A stretch of 64,000 nt of DNA from the NCBI RefSeq assembly GCF_900115145.1, contig NZ_FOVL01000014.1, forward strand, positions 1 to 64,000, in the 5' to 3' direction. Below are positions 46,222 to 54,855 of the stretch, piece after piece (the first letter of the stretch is position 1; each line of letters opens with the position of its first letter). The DNA comes from Salegentibacter flavus. GTDB lineage: Bacteria > Bacteroidota > Bacteroidia > Flavobacteriales > Flavobacteriaceae. The notes beneath the pieces were generated by a model that was not told the origin of the DNA, did not search any database, and saw nothing but the letters and a program-made list of their open reading frames with translations. Both the position numbers and the translations under genes were made by a program.

Positions 46222-46760
46222 TCGCGGTAATCGCTTAGTTTGGCTAATTCCTCTTTTACGAATTTTATCCAACCAGCTTCAGCCTCTTTATTTGTGCTGT
46301 GTACGGTTTCGGCATCAAACAATTTTTGCATCTCCACCCGATCTTTTTCGATACCTTCATATAAGCGATTCAAATCGCGCCTAATATTTCTTCCGGTTTC
46401 GTATTCATCGATGGCTTTACGGAGTTTGCGGGCGTGTAGTTCAGAAATATCAAAATGCAGCTGCTCGTGTCCCAGTAGATACTCATCTTCTTCATGCTCT
46501 TTTACCCAGGAAAGCTGCGGAAAGAAATTGGTAACCACCTCATACCTTAAAACCGGCTGCCCGCTTTCAGTACTGTAATTCCAGGAAAAAGAAATCCCTG
46601 AATTGGTATTGGCTTCATAGGCCACTCCTTGCTTAGGAGTGCCTTTAAAATCGGCCCAGGTGAGTTTTTTTCCTTCTTCCCATTCAATTTTTTCCTGTTC
46701 CTGAGAAGAAGAAATTTCAGCAGTAAAAAGCAGGAGCAGGAGGAAGAAAGATTGCCTCAT
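46218..46760 (-). CDS. DUF922 exported metallopeptidase-like protein
   Basis: 180 aa. Signal peptide then L-T-W-A-D-F-K-G (opening DUF922 motif) and the zinc-site-like H-E-Q-L-H-F-D-I-S-E-L-H (H98, E99, H102, H109). A secreted zinc peptidase is likely, substrate unknown. It is the last gene of a run with osmC, LysM-PBP1 and guaA; its start shares one base with the osmC stop. Confidence 0.87.
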   Translation of the reverse strand: MRQSFFLLLLLFTAEISSSQEQEKIEWEEGKKLTWADFKGTPKQGVAYEANTNSGISFSWNYSTESGQPVLRYEVVTNFFPQLSWVKEHEEDEYLLGHEQLHFDISELHARKLRKAIDEYETGRNIRRDLNRLYEGIEKDRVEMQKLFDAETVHSTNKEAEAGWIKFVKEELAKLSDYRD

Positions 46761-47164
46761 TACGAGGGATAATTAAAAGTGATGTTCTTTTCGATTTCTG
46801 GGTGTAGGCTCTGCAAGACCGGGCAGGTTCTGGCGGTATGTTCCAGGATTTTGGCCTGTTTATCAGAATAGACATAAGGAAAATCAAGATTCACCTCTAT
46901 TTTAGAGATTCGCCGTGGGTTTTCGGCCATGGTTTTTGTGATCTCGGCCTGGGTTCCTTCCAGAACTATGCCCATCTCTTCTGCCTTAATCCCCATAACT
47001 GTAAGCATACAGGTCGCAAGAGCAGTAGCTACGGTATCGGTGGGAGAAAAAGCTTCTCCTTTCCCATGATTATCAACAGGAGCATCGGTAATCATTTTAC
47101 GGCCACTCTGCAAATGTTCGGCTTCGGTTCTCAGGTTCCCTTTGTAAACAACTTTCGATGTCAT
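46760..47164 (-). CDS. OsmC/Ohr family protein
   Basis: 134 aa. The reactive cysteines are Cys52 (A-T-C-M-L) and Cys114 (R-T-C-P-V-L). OsmC proteins reduce organic or fatty-acid peroxides in the cytoplasm. Overlaps the LysM-PBP1 gene stop and the DUF922 start by one base each, so translation of all three is coupled. Confidence 0.92.
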   Translation of the reverse strand: MTSKVVYKGNLRTEAEHLQSGRKMITDAPVDNHGKGEAFSPTDTVATALATCMLTVMGIKAEEMGIVLEGTQAEITKTMAENPRRISKIEVNLDFPYVYSDKQAKILEHTARTCPVLQSLHPEIEKNITFNYPS

Positions 47165-49134
47165 TATTCTACTGTGCTAAGGGTTAGATCTTCATTCAAC
47201 CTCATAATATAAATTGCCTGGTTGTGATAACCACCTTCGGCACGTTCGGTATAAAAGAACTTATTTTCGTTGTATTCAGTATAACCTCTATGATCCTCAA
47301 AAGAATCATACAAATCTTTTGCCGATGCCAATCTGAGAAGTATATCCAGAGTAAGGTCATAACCTCTAACGGCATATTGATTAGGCTCTACCCCATATTT
47401 CTCTATATATTCTTCAAGAAATTCCTCGGAAACCTCCCGATTGTATTCCCTATCAACCGAAGGATAATGCAGTTTTAACCTTGCCAGGTGATCATTGGAA
47501 ATATTAAAATTATCGTAGGTACTATTCTTATCGGTGGTTAACAGGGTTATTTCACGATCTCTTGCCAAACGATTTAAAGCTGAAGTCGCGCTGCTTAAAA
47601 CACCTACACTGGAAGATTCCAGAATTACCCAGTTTTCACGACCTTCAACCAGAGATTCATTTAATTTTGATGCGCTTATATTTCCGTTCGAAGGCGTTAT
47701 TACCGGCGCTGAGGGAAAAATACTTCTCAATCGTTCTTTGATCTGGTAGGCCTGTCCATCAGCAATGATCACTATATTCCTGTTTCCGGCATTCTCTTCA
47801 AAATATTCCAACATGGCATCCTGAAGCATATTATCTGTAGGCCTGGACTGGAATAAATTATCAAATGGTCTCATAGACCTGTTTGACAATGGACTTATCA
47901 CCGGAATTCTCCTGGATTCCAATCTGGCAGCAGCAGCCTCGGTAGAACTTTGCAGGAATGGCCCAATAACCGCATCTACATCATCAAAATTATTGGTATT
48001 AATAATATTGACTACCTCCCCGGCATTCTGGCGGGTATCGTAGGCTTTAGCCATGGTGGAAATTCCCAATTCCTTTGCTTCTTCAATGGCCAATAGAGCA
48101 CCACCGTAAAAATCAAGTGACAACCGCAGGATTCTTTCATTCTGAATAGCGCTTTTATAATGTTCTATAGAATCTGACTCGATCTTATGCAGGTTAAAAG
48201 GGAGCATAAACGCGATTTCTTTGGTCTTGCGATTACTTATTGTATTTCTAAGATCCAGCCTGGTAGAGGCCATAGCTTCCTCTTCAAGCCGATCTGGATC
48301 GTTTAATTCTTCGGTTTCAGAGGTCGAGAGATTACCAAAACCCTGTCCTTTATTCGGGACTTTTAAAACCATCCCGGTTTTAAGCCCATCTTCCAACGCA
48401 GGATTCAAGGCTATAAGAGAATCCTGTTCCACCTCAAAACGTCTTGATAAGCTGAAAAGGGTTTCTTTAGGCTGAACTTCATAAAATTCAAAATTATTAT
48501 CGGTTAGAATCACCGGTTGATCCAAAACCTTCGTTCCTACCCTAAGCATTATACCCGGTTGTAGTATGTCTACTTTAGGATTAAGGGCTTCCAGCTCTTT
48601 AACTGTAAGTCCGTATTTACGGGCGATTCCATACTTGGTTTCTTTAGGAATTACCACGTGTTCCCGGGTATCGGTGATCTGGTTTTTTATATCGGCATCT
48701 GTTCTTCTTTCGGGGGCGGCCGGTGCTTTCTCTCTTCCCCCAACCGGAATTCTGATCTCTTCCCCGGTACGCAATTCTGCTGAATATAAATGGGGATTAT
48801 AGCGTTTAATATCCTCTATGCTTACCTCATATTGCTTAGAAAGGCTATACAGGGTTTCTTTTCTTGCTACTTTATGGGTTTTAAAACTAACATCTTCACT
48901 TCTTTCTGCGGACGCTTCCGCCTCGCCAATCGGAATTACCAGTTTTGAAGATACCTCTATCCCGTTCCGGGCATCCGGATTATATTTATAAATAGCTTCC
49001 TCGCTAATGTTATATGATTTCGCTATGCTATAAACTGTTTCTCCCGGCTTTACGTCGTGATATTTATACTCCTGGCCTATGGCCGAAGTACTAAACAACT
49101 GAAAAGCAAAGAACAAAACTAAAAGGTATCTCAT
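47164..49134 (-). CDS. Exported protein with four LysM domains and a PBP1-type ligand-binding domain
   Basis: 656 aa. Signal peptide to about residue 20 (S-A-I-G-Q). LysM repeats at about 25-69, 86-130, 159-199 and 217-260, each with Y-S-[IL]-[AS] and N-P. From about 305 to the end is a periplasmic binding fold of the branched-chain amino acid receptor type (I-A-F-M-L-P-F, D-A-V-I-G-P-F-L, I-P-V-I-S-P-L-S). LysM holds the protein on peptidoglycan; the ligand of the PBP part is unknown, and no permease is nearby, so transport is unlikely. I infer envelope sensing or scaffolding. Confidence 0.9.
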   Translation of the reverse strand: MRYLLVLFFAFQLFSTSAIGQEYKYHDVKPGETVYSIAKSYNISEEAIYKYNPDARNGIEVSSKLVIPIGEAEASAERSEDVSFKTHKVARKETLYSLSKQYEVSIEDIKRYNPHLYSAELRTGEEIRIPVGGREKAPAAPERRTDADIKNQITDTREHVVIPKETKYGIARKYGLTVKELEALNPKVDILQPGIMLRVGTKVLDQPVILTDNNFEFYEVQPKETLFSLSRRFEVEQDSLIALNPALEDGLKTGMVLKVPNKGQGFGNLSTSETEELNDPDRLEEEAMASTRLDLRNTISNRKTKEIAFMLPFNLHKIESDSIEHYKSAIQNERILRLSLDFYGGALLAIEEAKELGISTMAKAYDTRQNAGEVVNIINTNNFDDVDAVIGPFLQSSTEAAAARLESRRIPVISPLSNRSMRPFDNLFQSRPTDNMLQDAMLEYFEENAGNRNIVIIADGQAYQIKERLRSIFPSAPVITPSNGNISASKLNESLVEGRENWVILESSSVGVLSSATSALNRLARDREITLLTTDKNSTYDNFNISNDHLARLKLHYPSVDREYNREVSEEFLEEYIEKYGVEPNQYAVRGYDLTLDILLRLASAKDLYDSFEDHRGYTEYNENKFFYTERAEGGYHNQAIYIMRLNEDLTLSTVE

Positions 49135-49156
49135 ATCTTTAATTTTTTAATAAAGT

Positions 49157-50689
49157 CTATTCCCACTCAATAGTAGCCGGTGGTTTTGAACTTATATCAT
49201 ATACTACTCTATTAACGCCTTTAACCCGATTTATTATGGAATTCGAGGTTTTTTGCAAAAACTCATAGGGCAGGTTCACCCAATCGGCGGTCATTCCATC
49301 GGTAGATTCTACCGCTCTCAAGGCTACAACTTTCTCGTAGGTTCTTTCATCTCCCATAACCCCTACCGAACTCACTGGCAACAGAATCGCTCCTGCCTGC
49401 CATACCTTATCATAAAGCATCCAGTCTCTTAAACCCTGAATAAATATATGATCTACTTCCTGCAAGATACGTACCTTTTCGGCAGTAATATCTCCCAGTA
49501 TTCTAATCGCCAAACCGGGTCCTGGAAACGGATGTCTTCCTAACAATTCCTTATCTATTTCGAGCTCTGCTCCCACTCTTCTCACCTCATCTTTAAAAAG
49601 CATCTTAAGGGGTTCCACGATCTTAAGTTTCATGAAATCGGGTAGCCCTCCTACATTGTGATGCGACTTAATAGTTGCTGAAGGACCTCCACTTACCGAT
49701 ACCGATTCGATGACATCGGGGTAAATAGTGCCTTGCGCCAGGTAGGTCACGTCTTTAATTTCGTGCGCCTCATCGTCAAATACTTCAATAAAAGTATTCC
49801 CAATCGCTTTCCGTTTGGCTTCAGGCTCACTAATACCTTCCAGAGCTTTCAGAAATCGTGCCGAAGCATCAACTCCCTTTACATTAAGCCCCATATCTTT
49901 ATACTGGTCCAGAACACTTTCAAATTCGTTCTTGCGAAGAAGTCCGTTATTCACGAAAATACAGTAAAGGTTTTTCCCTATGGCTTTATGCAGAAGCACC
50001 GCCGCAACACTGGAGTCAACACCACCACTCAGACCAAGAACTACTTTATCGTCTCCTATTTTTTCTTTTAATTCAGAAACCGTGAGATCAACAAATTTCC
50101 CCGGCGTCCAGGTTTGAGCTACTCCGGCAATTCTTACAAGAAAGTTCTCCAGCAGTTGTTTCCCGTCGGTAGAATGATAAACCTCAGGATGAAACTGAAT
50201 AGCGAAAGTCTCTTCCCCTTCGATGCGGTAGGCGGCATTCAGCACATCGGTGGTGCTGGCCAGGCGAATACTGTTTTCAGGAAGTTCTTTGATGGTATCA
50301 CTATGGCTCATCCACACCTGTGAATTTTCCATGATATCTTCAAATAAAGGTTCGGCATCTTTGATCACAGAAAGATTGGCGCGACCATACTCCCGTGTTT
50401 CAGAAGCTTCCACCTTTCCACCATGGAACTGTGCCAGGTACTGGGCACCATAACAAACCGCCAGCATTGGTTTCTTTCCACGAATTTGAGAAAGATCCGG
50501 ATGCGGAGCGTTTTCTGCCCTTACAGAGAAAGGGCTTCCCGATAGGATAACCGCTTTAAAGTCTGAAAGATCTTTTGGAATTTTGTTGTAGGGATGAATT
50601 TCGCAGTAAATGTTTAGTTCTCTAACGCGCCTTGCAATAAGCTGCGTGTACTGCGAACCGAAGTCTAAAATAAGTACGTTTTGTTGCAT
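49157..50689 (-). CDS. guaA: GMP synthase (glutamine-hydrolysing)
   Basis: 510 aa from ATG 50689; a TTG two codons upstream is in frame. The N-terminal glutaminase has C-Y-G-A-Q-Y-L and Q-F-H-P-E-V; the ATP pyrophosphatase part has G-L-S-G-G-V-D-S-S; the dimer domain closes with P-P-A-T-I-E-W-E. It makes GMP from XMP. It leads the guaA, LysM-PBP1, osmC, DUF922 run (22 bases to the next gene). TACTTTTG at 50693-50700 is right at the start codon; TATTTTTG at 50712-50719 is the more likely -7 box. Confidence 0.97.
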   Translation of the reverse strand: MQQNVLILDFGSQYTQLIARRVRELNIYCEIHPYNKIPKDLSDFKAVILSGSPFSVRAENAPHPDLSQIRGKKPMLAVCYGAQYLAQFHGGKVEASETREYGRANLSVIKDAEPLFEDIMENSQVWMSHSDTIKELPENSIRLASTTDVLNAAYRIEGEETFAIQFHPEVYHSTDGKQLLENFLVRIAGVAQTWTPGKFVDLTVSELKEKIGDDKVVLGLSGGVDSSVAAVLLHKAIGKNLYCIFVNNGLLRKNEFESVLDQYKDMGLNVKGVDASARFLKALEGISEPEAKRKAIGNTFIEVFDDEAHEIKDVTYLAQGTIYPDVIESVSVSGGPSATIKSHHNVGGLPDFMKLKIVEPLKMLFKDEVRRVGAELEIDKELLGRHPFPGPGLAIRILGDITAEKVRILQEVDHIFIQGLRDWMLYDKVWQAGAILLPVSSVGVMGDERTYEKVVALRAVESTDGMTADWVNLPYEFLQKTSNSIINRVKGVNRVVYDISSKPPATIEWE

Positions 50690-50711
50690 AGGCAAAAGTA
50701 ATAATTTGAGG

Positions 50712-50719
50712 CAAAAATA
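50712..50719 (-). promoter_or_regulatory. Possible -7 box of guaA
   Basis: TATTTTTG on the minus strand fits TAnnTTTG, 23 bases upstream of ATG 50689. No TTG lies about 20 bases further up, so this is provisional. A second match nearer the gene (50693-50700) would give a leaderless transcript. Confidence 0.4.
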
Positions 50720-50774
50720 AAATAACCAGCGACTTTATTTTCTATCTTTATTCTGAACAACTATCTTAATAGAA

Positions 50775-51500
50775 ATGAAACACCTAAGCGCTGTAATTTT
50801 CGCCATCGCAATAGTAATTGCAGCCTGGTTTTTAGGTAACTCCTATGTAAGTCGGGCCAATCCTGATGGGGTGATCTCGGTAACGGGTTCCGGAAGCGAG
50901 AATTTCACCTCAGATCTTATCGTTTGGGAAGGCAGTTTTAGCCGGATGAACCCAAACCTGGAACAAGCTTACAAAGATCTGAACAACGACAAGGAAACCG
51001 TAAGAAACTACCTTTTAGAGAAAGGAATGAAGGAAGAGAATATCGTCTTTACTTCGGTTCAGACCTCAGAACAGCGCGAAAATCAATATCAGAACGGAAA
51101 TTATGTGGGCAGTATTTTCCAGGGATATCTGCTAACCCAAAATGTCAAAATAGAAGCTACAGAAGTGGAAATGGTGGAAGAAGTCTCCCGCGAGATCACC
51201 GAATTGCTGAATAAAGGAGTACAGTTCAATTCCACACCACCACGGTATTATTATACGAAACTCGCCGACCTTAAACTGGAAATGATCTCCAAAGCTACTG
51301 AAGATGCTAGGTTAAGGGCTGAAAGGATAGCCGAAAACAGCGGTGGAAATCTGGGCGATCTCAAAAATGCCAATATGGGTGTTTTCCAAATCACCGGCCA
51401 GAACAGCGGAGAAGATTTCAGTTGGAGTGGCGTTTACAATACCGCCGATAAAAGAAAAACCGCATCAATTACAATGCGGTTAGATTATGAGATCGATTAA
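50775..51500 (+). CDS. SIMPL domain (DUF541) protein
   Basis: 241 aa. One N-terminal hydrophobic segment (about 3-20) serves as signal or anchor, then I-S-V-T-G-S-G-S-E-N and the DUF541 body with L-L-N-K-G-V-Q-F-N and A-R-L-R-A-E-R-I-A-E-N. Relatives are periplasmic or outer-envelope proteins, some tied to oxidative stress; the role is unknown. A TATCTTTA box lies 24 bases upstream. Confidence 0.88.
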   Translation: MKHLSAVIFAIAIVIAAWFLGNSYVSRANPDGVISVTGSGSENFTSDLIVWEGSFSRMNPNLEQAYKDLNNDKETVRNYLLEKGMKEENIVFTSVQTSEQRENQYQNGNYVGSIFQGYLLTQNVKIEATEVEMVEEVSREITELLNKGVQFNSTPPRYYYTKLADLKLEMISKATEDARLRAERIAENSGGNLGDLKNANMGVFQITGQNSGEDFSWSGVYNTADKRKTASITMRLDYEID

Positions 51501-51507
51501 TTAAAGC

Positions 51508-51618
51508 TTATTTTCCTGAGTTACTACTTATTACATCCCTATAGATCTGCCAGGTGCCCTCGTTGTTTTTCCAAAGGGTCATGAAATTTCCGTAATCTAC
51601 TTCCTGCCGGGATTATAA
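51508..51618 (-). pseudogene. C-terminal relic of a DUF4440/SnoaL-like gene
   Basis: On the minus strand a frame reads E-V-D-Y-G-N-F-M-T-L-W-K, then E-G-T-W-Q-I-Y-R-D-V-I-S-S-N and stops at 51510-51508. This is the closing part of DUF4440 (nuclear transport factor 2-like) proteins. The frame breaks near 51618 and the N-terminal 100 or so residues are absent, so only the end survives. Confidence 0.72.
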
Positions 51619-51759
51619 TTCAAAAGCTCACAGGCAATTGAAGAATCAGAAAGGTTAAGTTTTAGGATGGGGAAAGACTAAACATACAATAAAAAGCAAT
51701 TAAACAACTGAATAATAGCTTTTTAACCGCTTTTGTAATTATTGATTTTTTTCTTCCGC

Positions 51760-53139
51760 CTATTTCAGCGTGTCCAGTATCATATCGATATCCTTTTCTG
51801 TAGTATCAGGATTTATGAAACAGAAGCGTACCACGGTTTCCCCGTTCCAGATAGTCGGAGTTACCAGGGCAAAGCCTTCCCGGTGATTTTTATAGGTCCA
51901 GTCCCGATACATCTCGGGAGTCCAGCCTTTTCTTTTGAATAACACAACCGAAAGACTCGAAGGCCGCACCAGTTCAAAATGCTCATCTTCCTTCACTTTC
52001 TTTTCTGCGATTTTGGCGAGTTCTATTCCCCGCTCAATTGCCTTACGGTATTTATTGGTGCCGTGCATAGCCAGGGAAAACCAAAGTGGCATTCCCCGAA
52101 CCCTTCTGGTGAGTTGTATCTGGTAATCGGCCGGATTAAAGCCATGAGCTCCCTCATCTTTAAAAATCTCAAGATAGGCCCCTTTCTGGGAGTGGGCATT
52201 TTTTGCCAATTCCATATCCTTGTAAATTACCGCACCACAATCGTAAGGAGAAAACAACCATTTATGCGGATCTATAGTAATACTATCGGCCCGTTCAATT
52301 CCGTTGAACAAATGTCTTACCGATAAAGCAGCCAGTGCTCCCCCGCCATAGGCACAGTCTACGTGCAGCCATATATTTTCTTTTCCGCAAACGTCGGCTA
52401 TTGTATCCAGCTCGTCTATAATTCCGGCATTGGTTGTGCCTCCGGTAGCCACCACCGCAAAAAGTCGTTTTCGGTCTTGCTTACTAAGTTTATTAACAGC
52501 TTCCTGTAGTTCGAGACCGGTAAGGTGTTCATCATCACAATCGGCCAGCATCACCTCGGCATCCATTACCTTAGCCATAGCTTTTATGGAACTATGCGCT
52601 CCACTGGAGGTGATAAGCAGGGCTTTGAGATCTTCATTTTCAGTATTCCTGCTGCGCCATTCTTCGCGGGCAGTAACCAGGGCCGAAAGATTAGCAGCTG
52701 TACCTCCACTGGTAAAAACCCCGAAGGAATCCTGAGGAAGGCCGGTAAGAGAGACCAGCCATTTCATCGCCTGGTTTTCACAGAAAATTCCGCCGGCACC
52801 TTCCATCCAGTAAGCTCCGTGAATACTTGAGGCCGAAGTTACCAAATCGAACATGATAGCCGCTCTTGTAGGGGCTGCAGGTACAAAGGCCAGATGTCGT
52901 GGATGGTCTATAGGCACAGTGGCTTTCACCAGCACATCCCTGAATAACTGAAAGGCGGCTTCACCTCCAATCCCTTCAGGAGTAATGGTTTGCCCGACAA
53001 TCCGAAATAAATCTTCTTCTCTTTTAGGCGCTCCCATTTCGGGGGTCACATTAGAAATACGATCTATGGTATATTTCATGACATCCAGGGTCATTTCTAC
53101 CAGATCCATATCTATAGTATGCATTCTATTATTTTCCAA
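51760..53139 (-). CDS. Group II PLP-dependent amino acid decarboxylase
   Basis: 459 aa. The PLP lysine is K293 in T-I-D-P-H-K-W-L-F, with the cofactor aspartate D261 (H-V-D-C-A-Y-G-G) and T-S-G-G-T-A-A-N upstream. The family includes diaminobutyrate, tyrosine and aromatic amino acid decarboxylases; the substrate is not clear. The start at 53139 overlaps bshC by eleven bases; another ATG at 53124 would leave a five-base gap. Either way it is co-transcribed with bshC. Confidence 0.9.
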   Translation of the reverse strand: MENNRMHTIDMDLVEMTLDVMKYTIDRISNVTPEMGAPKREEDLFRIVGQTITPEGIGGEAAFQLFRDVLVKATVPIDHPRHLAFVPAAPTRAAIMFDLVTSASSIHGAYWMEGAGGIFCENQAMKWLVSLTGLPQDSFGVFTSGGTAANLSALVTAREEWRSRNTENEDLKALLITSSGAHSSIKAMAKVMDAEVMLADCDDEHLTGLELQEAVNKLSKQDRKRLFAVVATGGTTNAGIIDELDTIADVCGKENIWLHVDCAYGGGALAALSVRHLFNGIERADSITIDPHKWLFSPYDCGAVIYKDMELAKNAHSQKGAYLEIFKDEGAHGFNPADYQIQLTRRVRGMPLWFSLAMHGTNKYRKAIERGIELAKIAEKKVKEDEHFELVRPSSLSVVLFKRKGWTPEMYRDWTYKNHREGFALVTPTIWNGETVVRFCFINPDTTEKDIDMILDTLK

Positions 53140-54739
53140 AAGTCAGTATTTTAAATTCAGCCTCTAATGGGTTTAATTCTTTTAATAAGGTTGAGATCAA
53201 ACCTTCACCATATTCGGCATAGAGTTCAGAAAAATTGGTTTGTCTTTCCTGCAGGCTCTGGTTGGGAAACAAACTGTTCTGTAATTCGGCTATGCGGTGT
53301 ACATGATCTTCCAGTTTTCGTTTCTGAGCCTTAAGGAGTCGTTTTTCCAGGTTCTCCAGTCCTTTTAACTGTTTAACTTCCTGGGCTTTCACCGCACCCA
53401 AAAAGGTTTTATCTGTTTGTTCAGCAATTTCATATAAATGCTGAAATTGCTGCACCAAATGCTCTTTCTGTGGTGAAAAATCTATATCGATATTAGAGAT
53501 CTGCCTTACTTTTCTGTTGATGAGCTCGTGCGGTTTCAGGAAGAGCTCCTTTACTGAAATATTTAATTTCTCCCTTTTTTCATTGATCTTTTCATTCTGA
53601 ATCAAAGCCGAATTCCGCAACAATAAAACCGGGAAGGGTACTTTTTCAGCTTCAAAATAATCCTTTAGCTCCAGCCAATAAGCCAGCTCTCCCCCGCCGC
53701 CAATGTAACAAAGGTTAGGCAGGATCACTTCCTGATAAAGTGGCCTGAGCATCACATTAGGGCTGAAGAGCTCCGGGTGTTCCTCTAATTCTCTGAGGAT
53801 CTCCTCCCTGCTCCACTCAATTTCGGTATCATGAACAAAATAGCGGCCTTCGCTTTCTATTATGCGTTCCCGCAAACCATCATGCAAATAAAACAGGTTG
53901 ATCTCCCTGGGGTTTACCTGTACATTATAGCCCAGCTCACTCAGGGCTTCAGTCTTTGGATGCGTGGTTTTATATGAAAGTTGTTCGGTAAGCTCCCTTT
54001 GGGCAAAGGGAATAAAAAGGTCTTTTAATTCCTTATGCTGGCCATCCAGGATCACCAGTCCCTGTTCCTTAAAGAGTTCGTTAGCGAGATATCTTGTGGC
54101 GTCGGTAAGATTTTCGTGCTGCAGATAGGCTTTTTTAAACAAATCCTTAAGATGTTCAGCATTGGTACCGCCACCAATTTCGGCTGAAAAGAGTTTGTAA
54201 ACCTCATCGAGGCCATTGGTAGAAAGATTTCCTACTGCGTCTCGTCCCGCTCTTTCTTCAGCATTTACCCACTTGAATTTTTTTCCGTGGAGATAAAAAA
54301 AACTGATCTCTTCAAAGTCATGATCTTCAGTGGCCATCCAGTAAACCGGCACAAAATCATATTCCGGATATTTTTCCTTTAAAATTTTAGTGAGATTAAT
54401 CGTGGAAACAATCTTGTACAGAAAATAAAGGGGGCCGGTAAATAGATTAAGCTGGTGCCCCGTGACCACTGTAAAAGTAGTTTTTTGAGAAAGTCTATCG
54501 ATGTTTTTGGAAGTAGCAGGTGAAACCACTGTTTCAGCGTATTGCTTCTTCAGACTTTGCACCAGAACTTCCCGGTTTTCTATGGGAAACGAAGTTTTTT
54601 CTTCGATTTGGGCTTTAAAATTCTCAATTTCAGGAAAGTGATTGTAAAATGGCTTAAGCTTTTCCTTTTGGGCCAGGTAATCTAAAATAAGTTCAGAAAA
54701 ATAGTTTGTTTCTTTATACGGGATACACTCTGTTGGCAT
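53129..54739 (-). CDS. bshC: Bacillithiol synthase BshC (cysteine-adding enzyme)
   Basis: 536 aa, full length. V-V-T-G-H-Q-L-N-L-F-T-G-P-L-Y-F, V-Y-W-M-A-T-E-D-H-D-F-E-E-I and the coiled-coil insertion (about 380-490) fit BshC. It joins cysteine to GlcN-malate, the last step of bacillithiol synthesis. bshB1, for the preceding step, is 44 kb upstream. bshA is not in the window. Confidence 0.95.
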   Translation of the reverse strand: MPTECIPYKETNYFSELILDYLAQKEKLKPFYNHFPEIENFKAQIEEKTSFPIENREVLVQSLKKQYAETVVSPATSKNIDRLSQKTTFTVVTGHQLNLFTGPLYFLYKIVSTINLTKILKEKYPEYDFVPVYWMATEDHDFEEISFFYLHGKKFKWVNAEERAGRDAVGNLSTNGLDEVYKLFSAEIGGGTNAEHLKDLFKKAYLQHENLTDATRYLANELFKEQGLVILDGQHKELKDLFIPFAQRELTEQLSYKTTHPKTEALSELGYNVQVNPREINLFYLHDGLRERIIESEGRYFVHDTEIEWSREEILRELEEHPELFSPNVMLRPLYQEVILPNLCYIGGGGELAYWLELKDYFEAEKVPFPVLLLRNSALIQNEKINEKREKLNISVKELFLKPHELINRKVRQISNIDIDFSPQKEHLVQQFQHLYEIAEQTDKTFLGAVKAQEVKQLKGLENLEKRLLKAQKRKLEDHVHRIAELQNSLFPNQSLQERQTNFSELYAEYGEGLISTLLKELNPLEAEFKILTFGK

Positions 54740-54818
54740 TAGTAATTCTTTGGTGGTGTAAAGATACCCAGATTAGATATTTTTTTGCCAGTTTTTTAGT
54801 TAATTTGGCTCCGAACAT

Positions 54819-54826
54819 TATCTTTA
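54819..54826 (+). promoter_or_regulatory. Possible -7 box (TATCTTTA) of the M14 gene
   Basis: TATCTTTA ends 29 bases before ATG 54856. It is the same octamer seen ahead of three other genes. No proper -33 TTG. Confidence 0.35.
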
Positions 54827-54855
54827 CTACTGTTTGTAATCCTCAAAATTAATAA

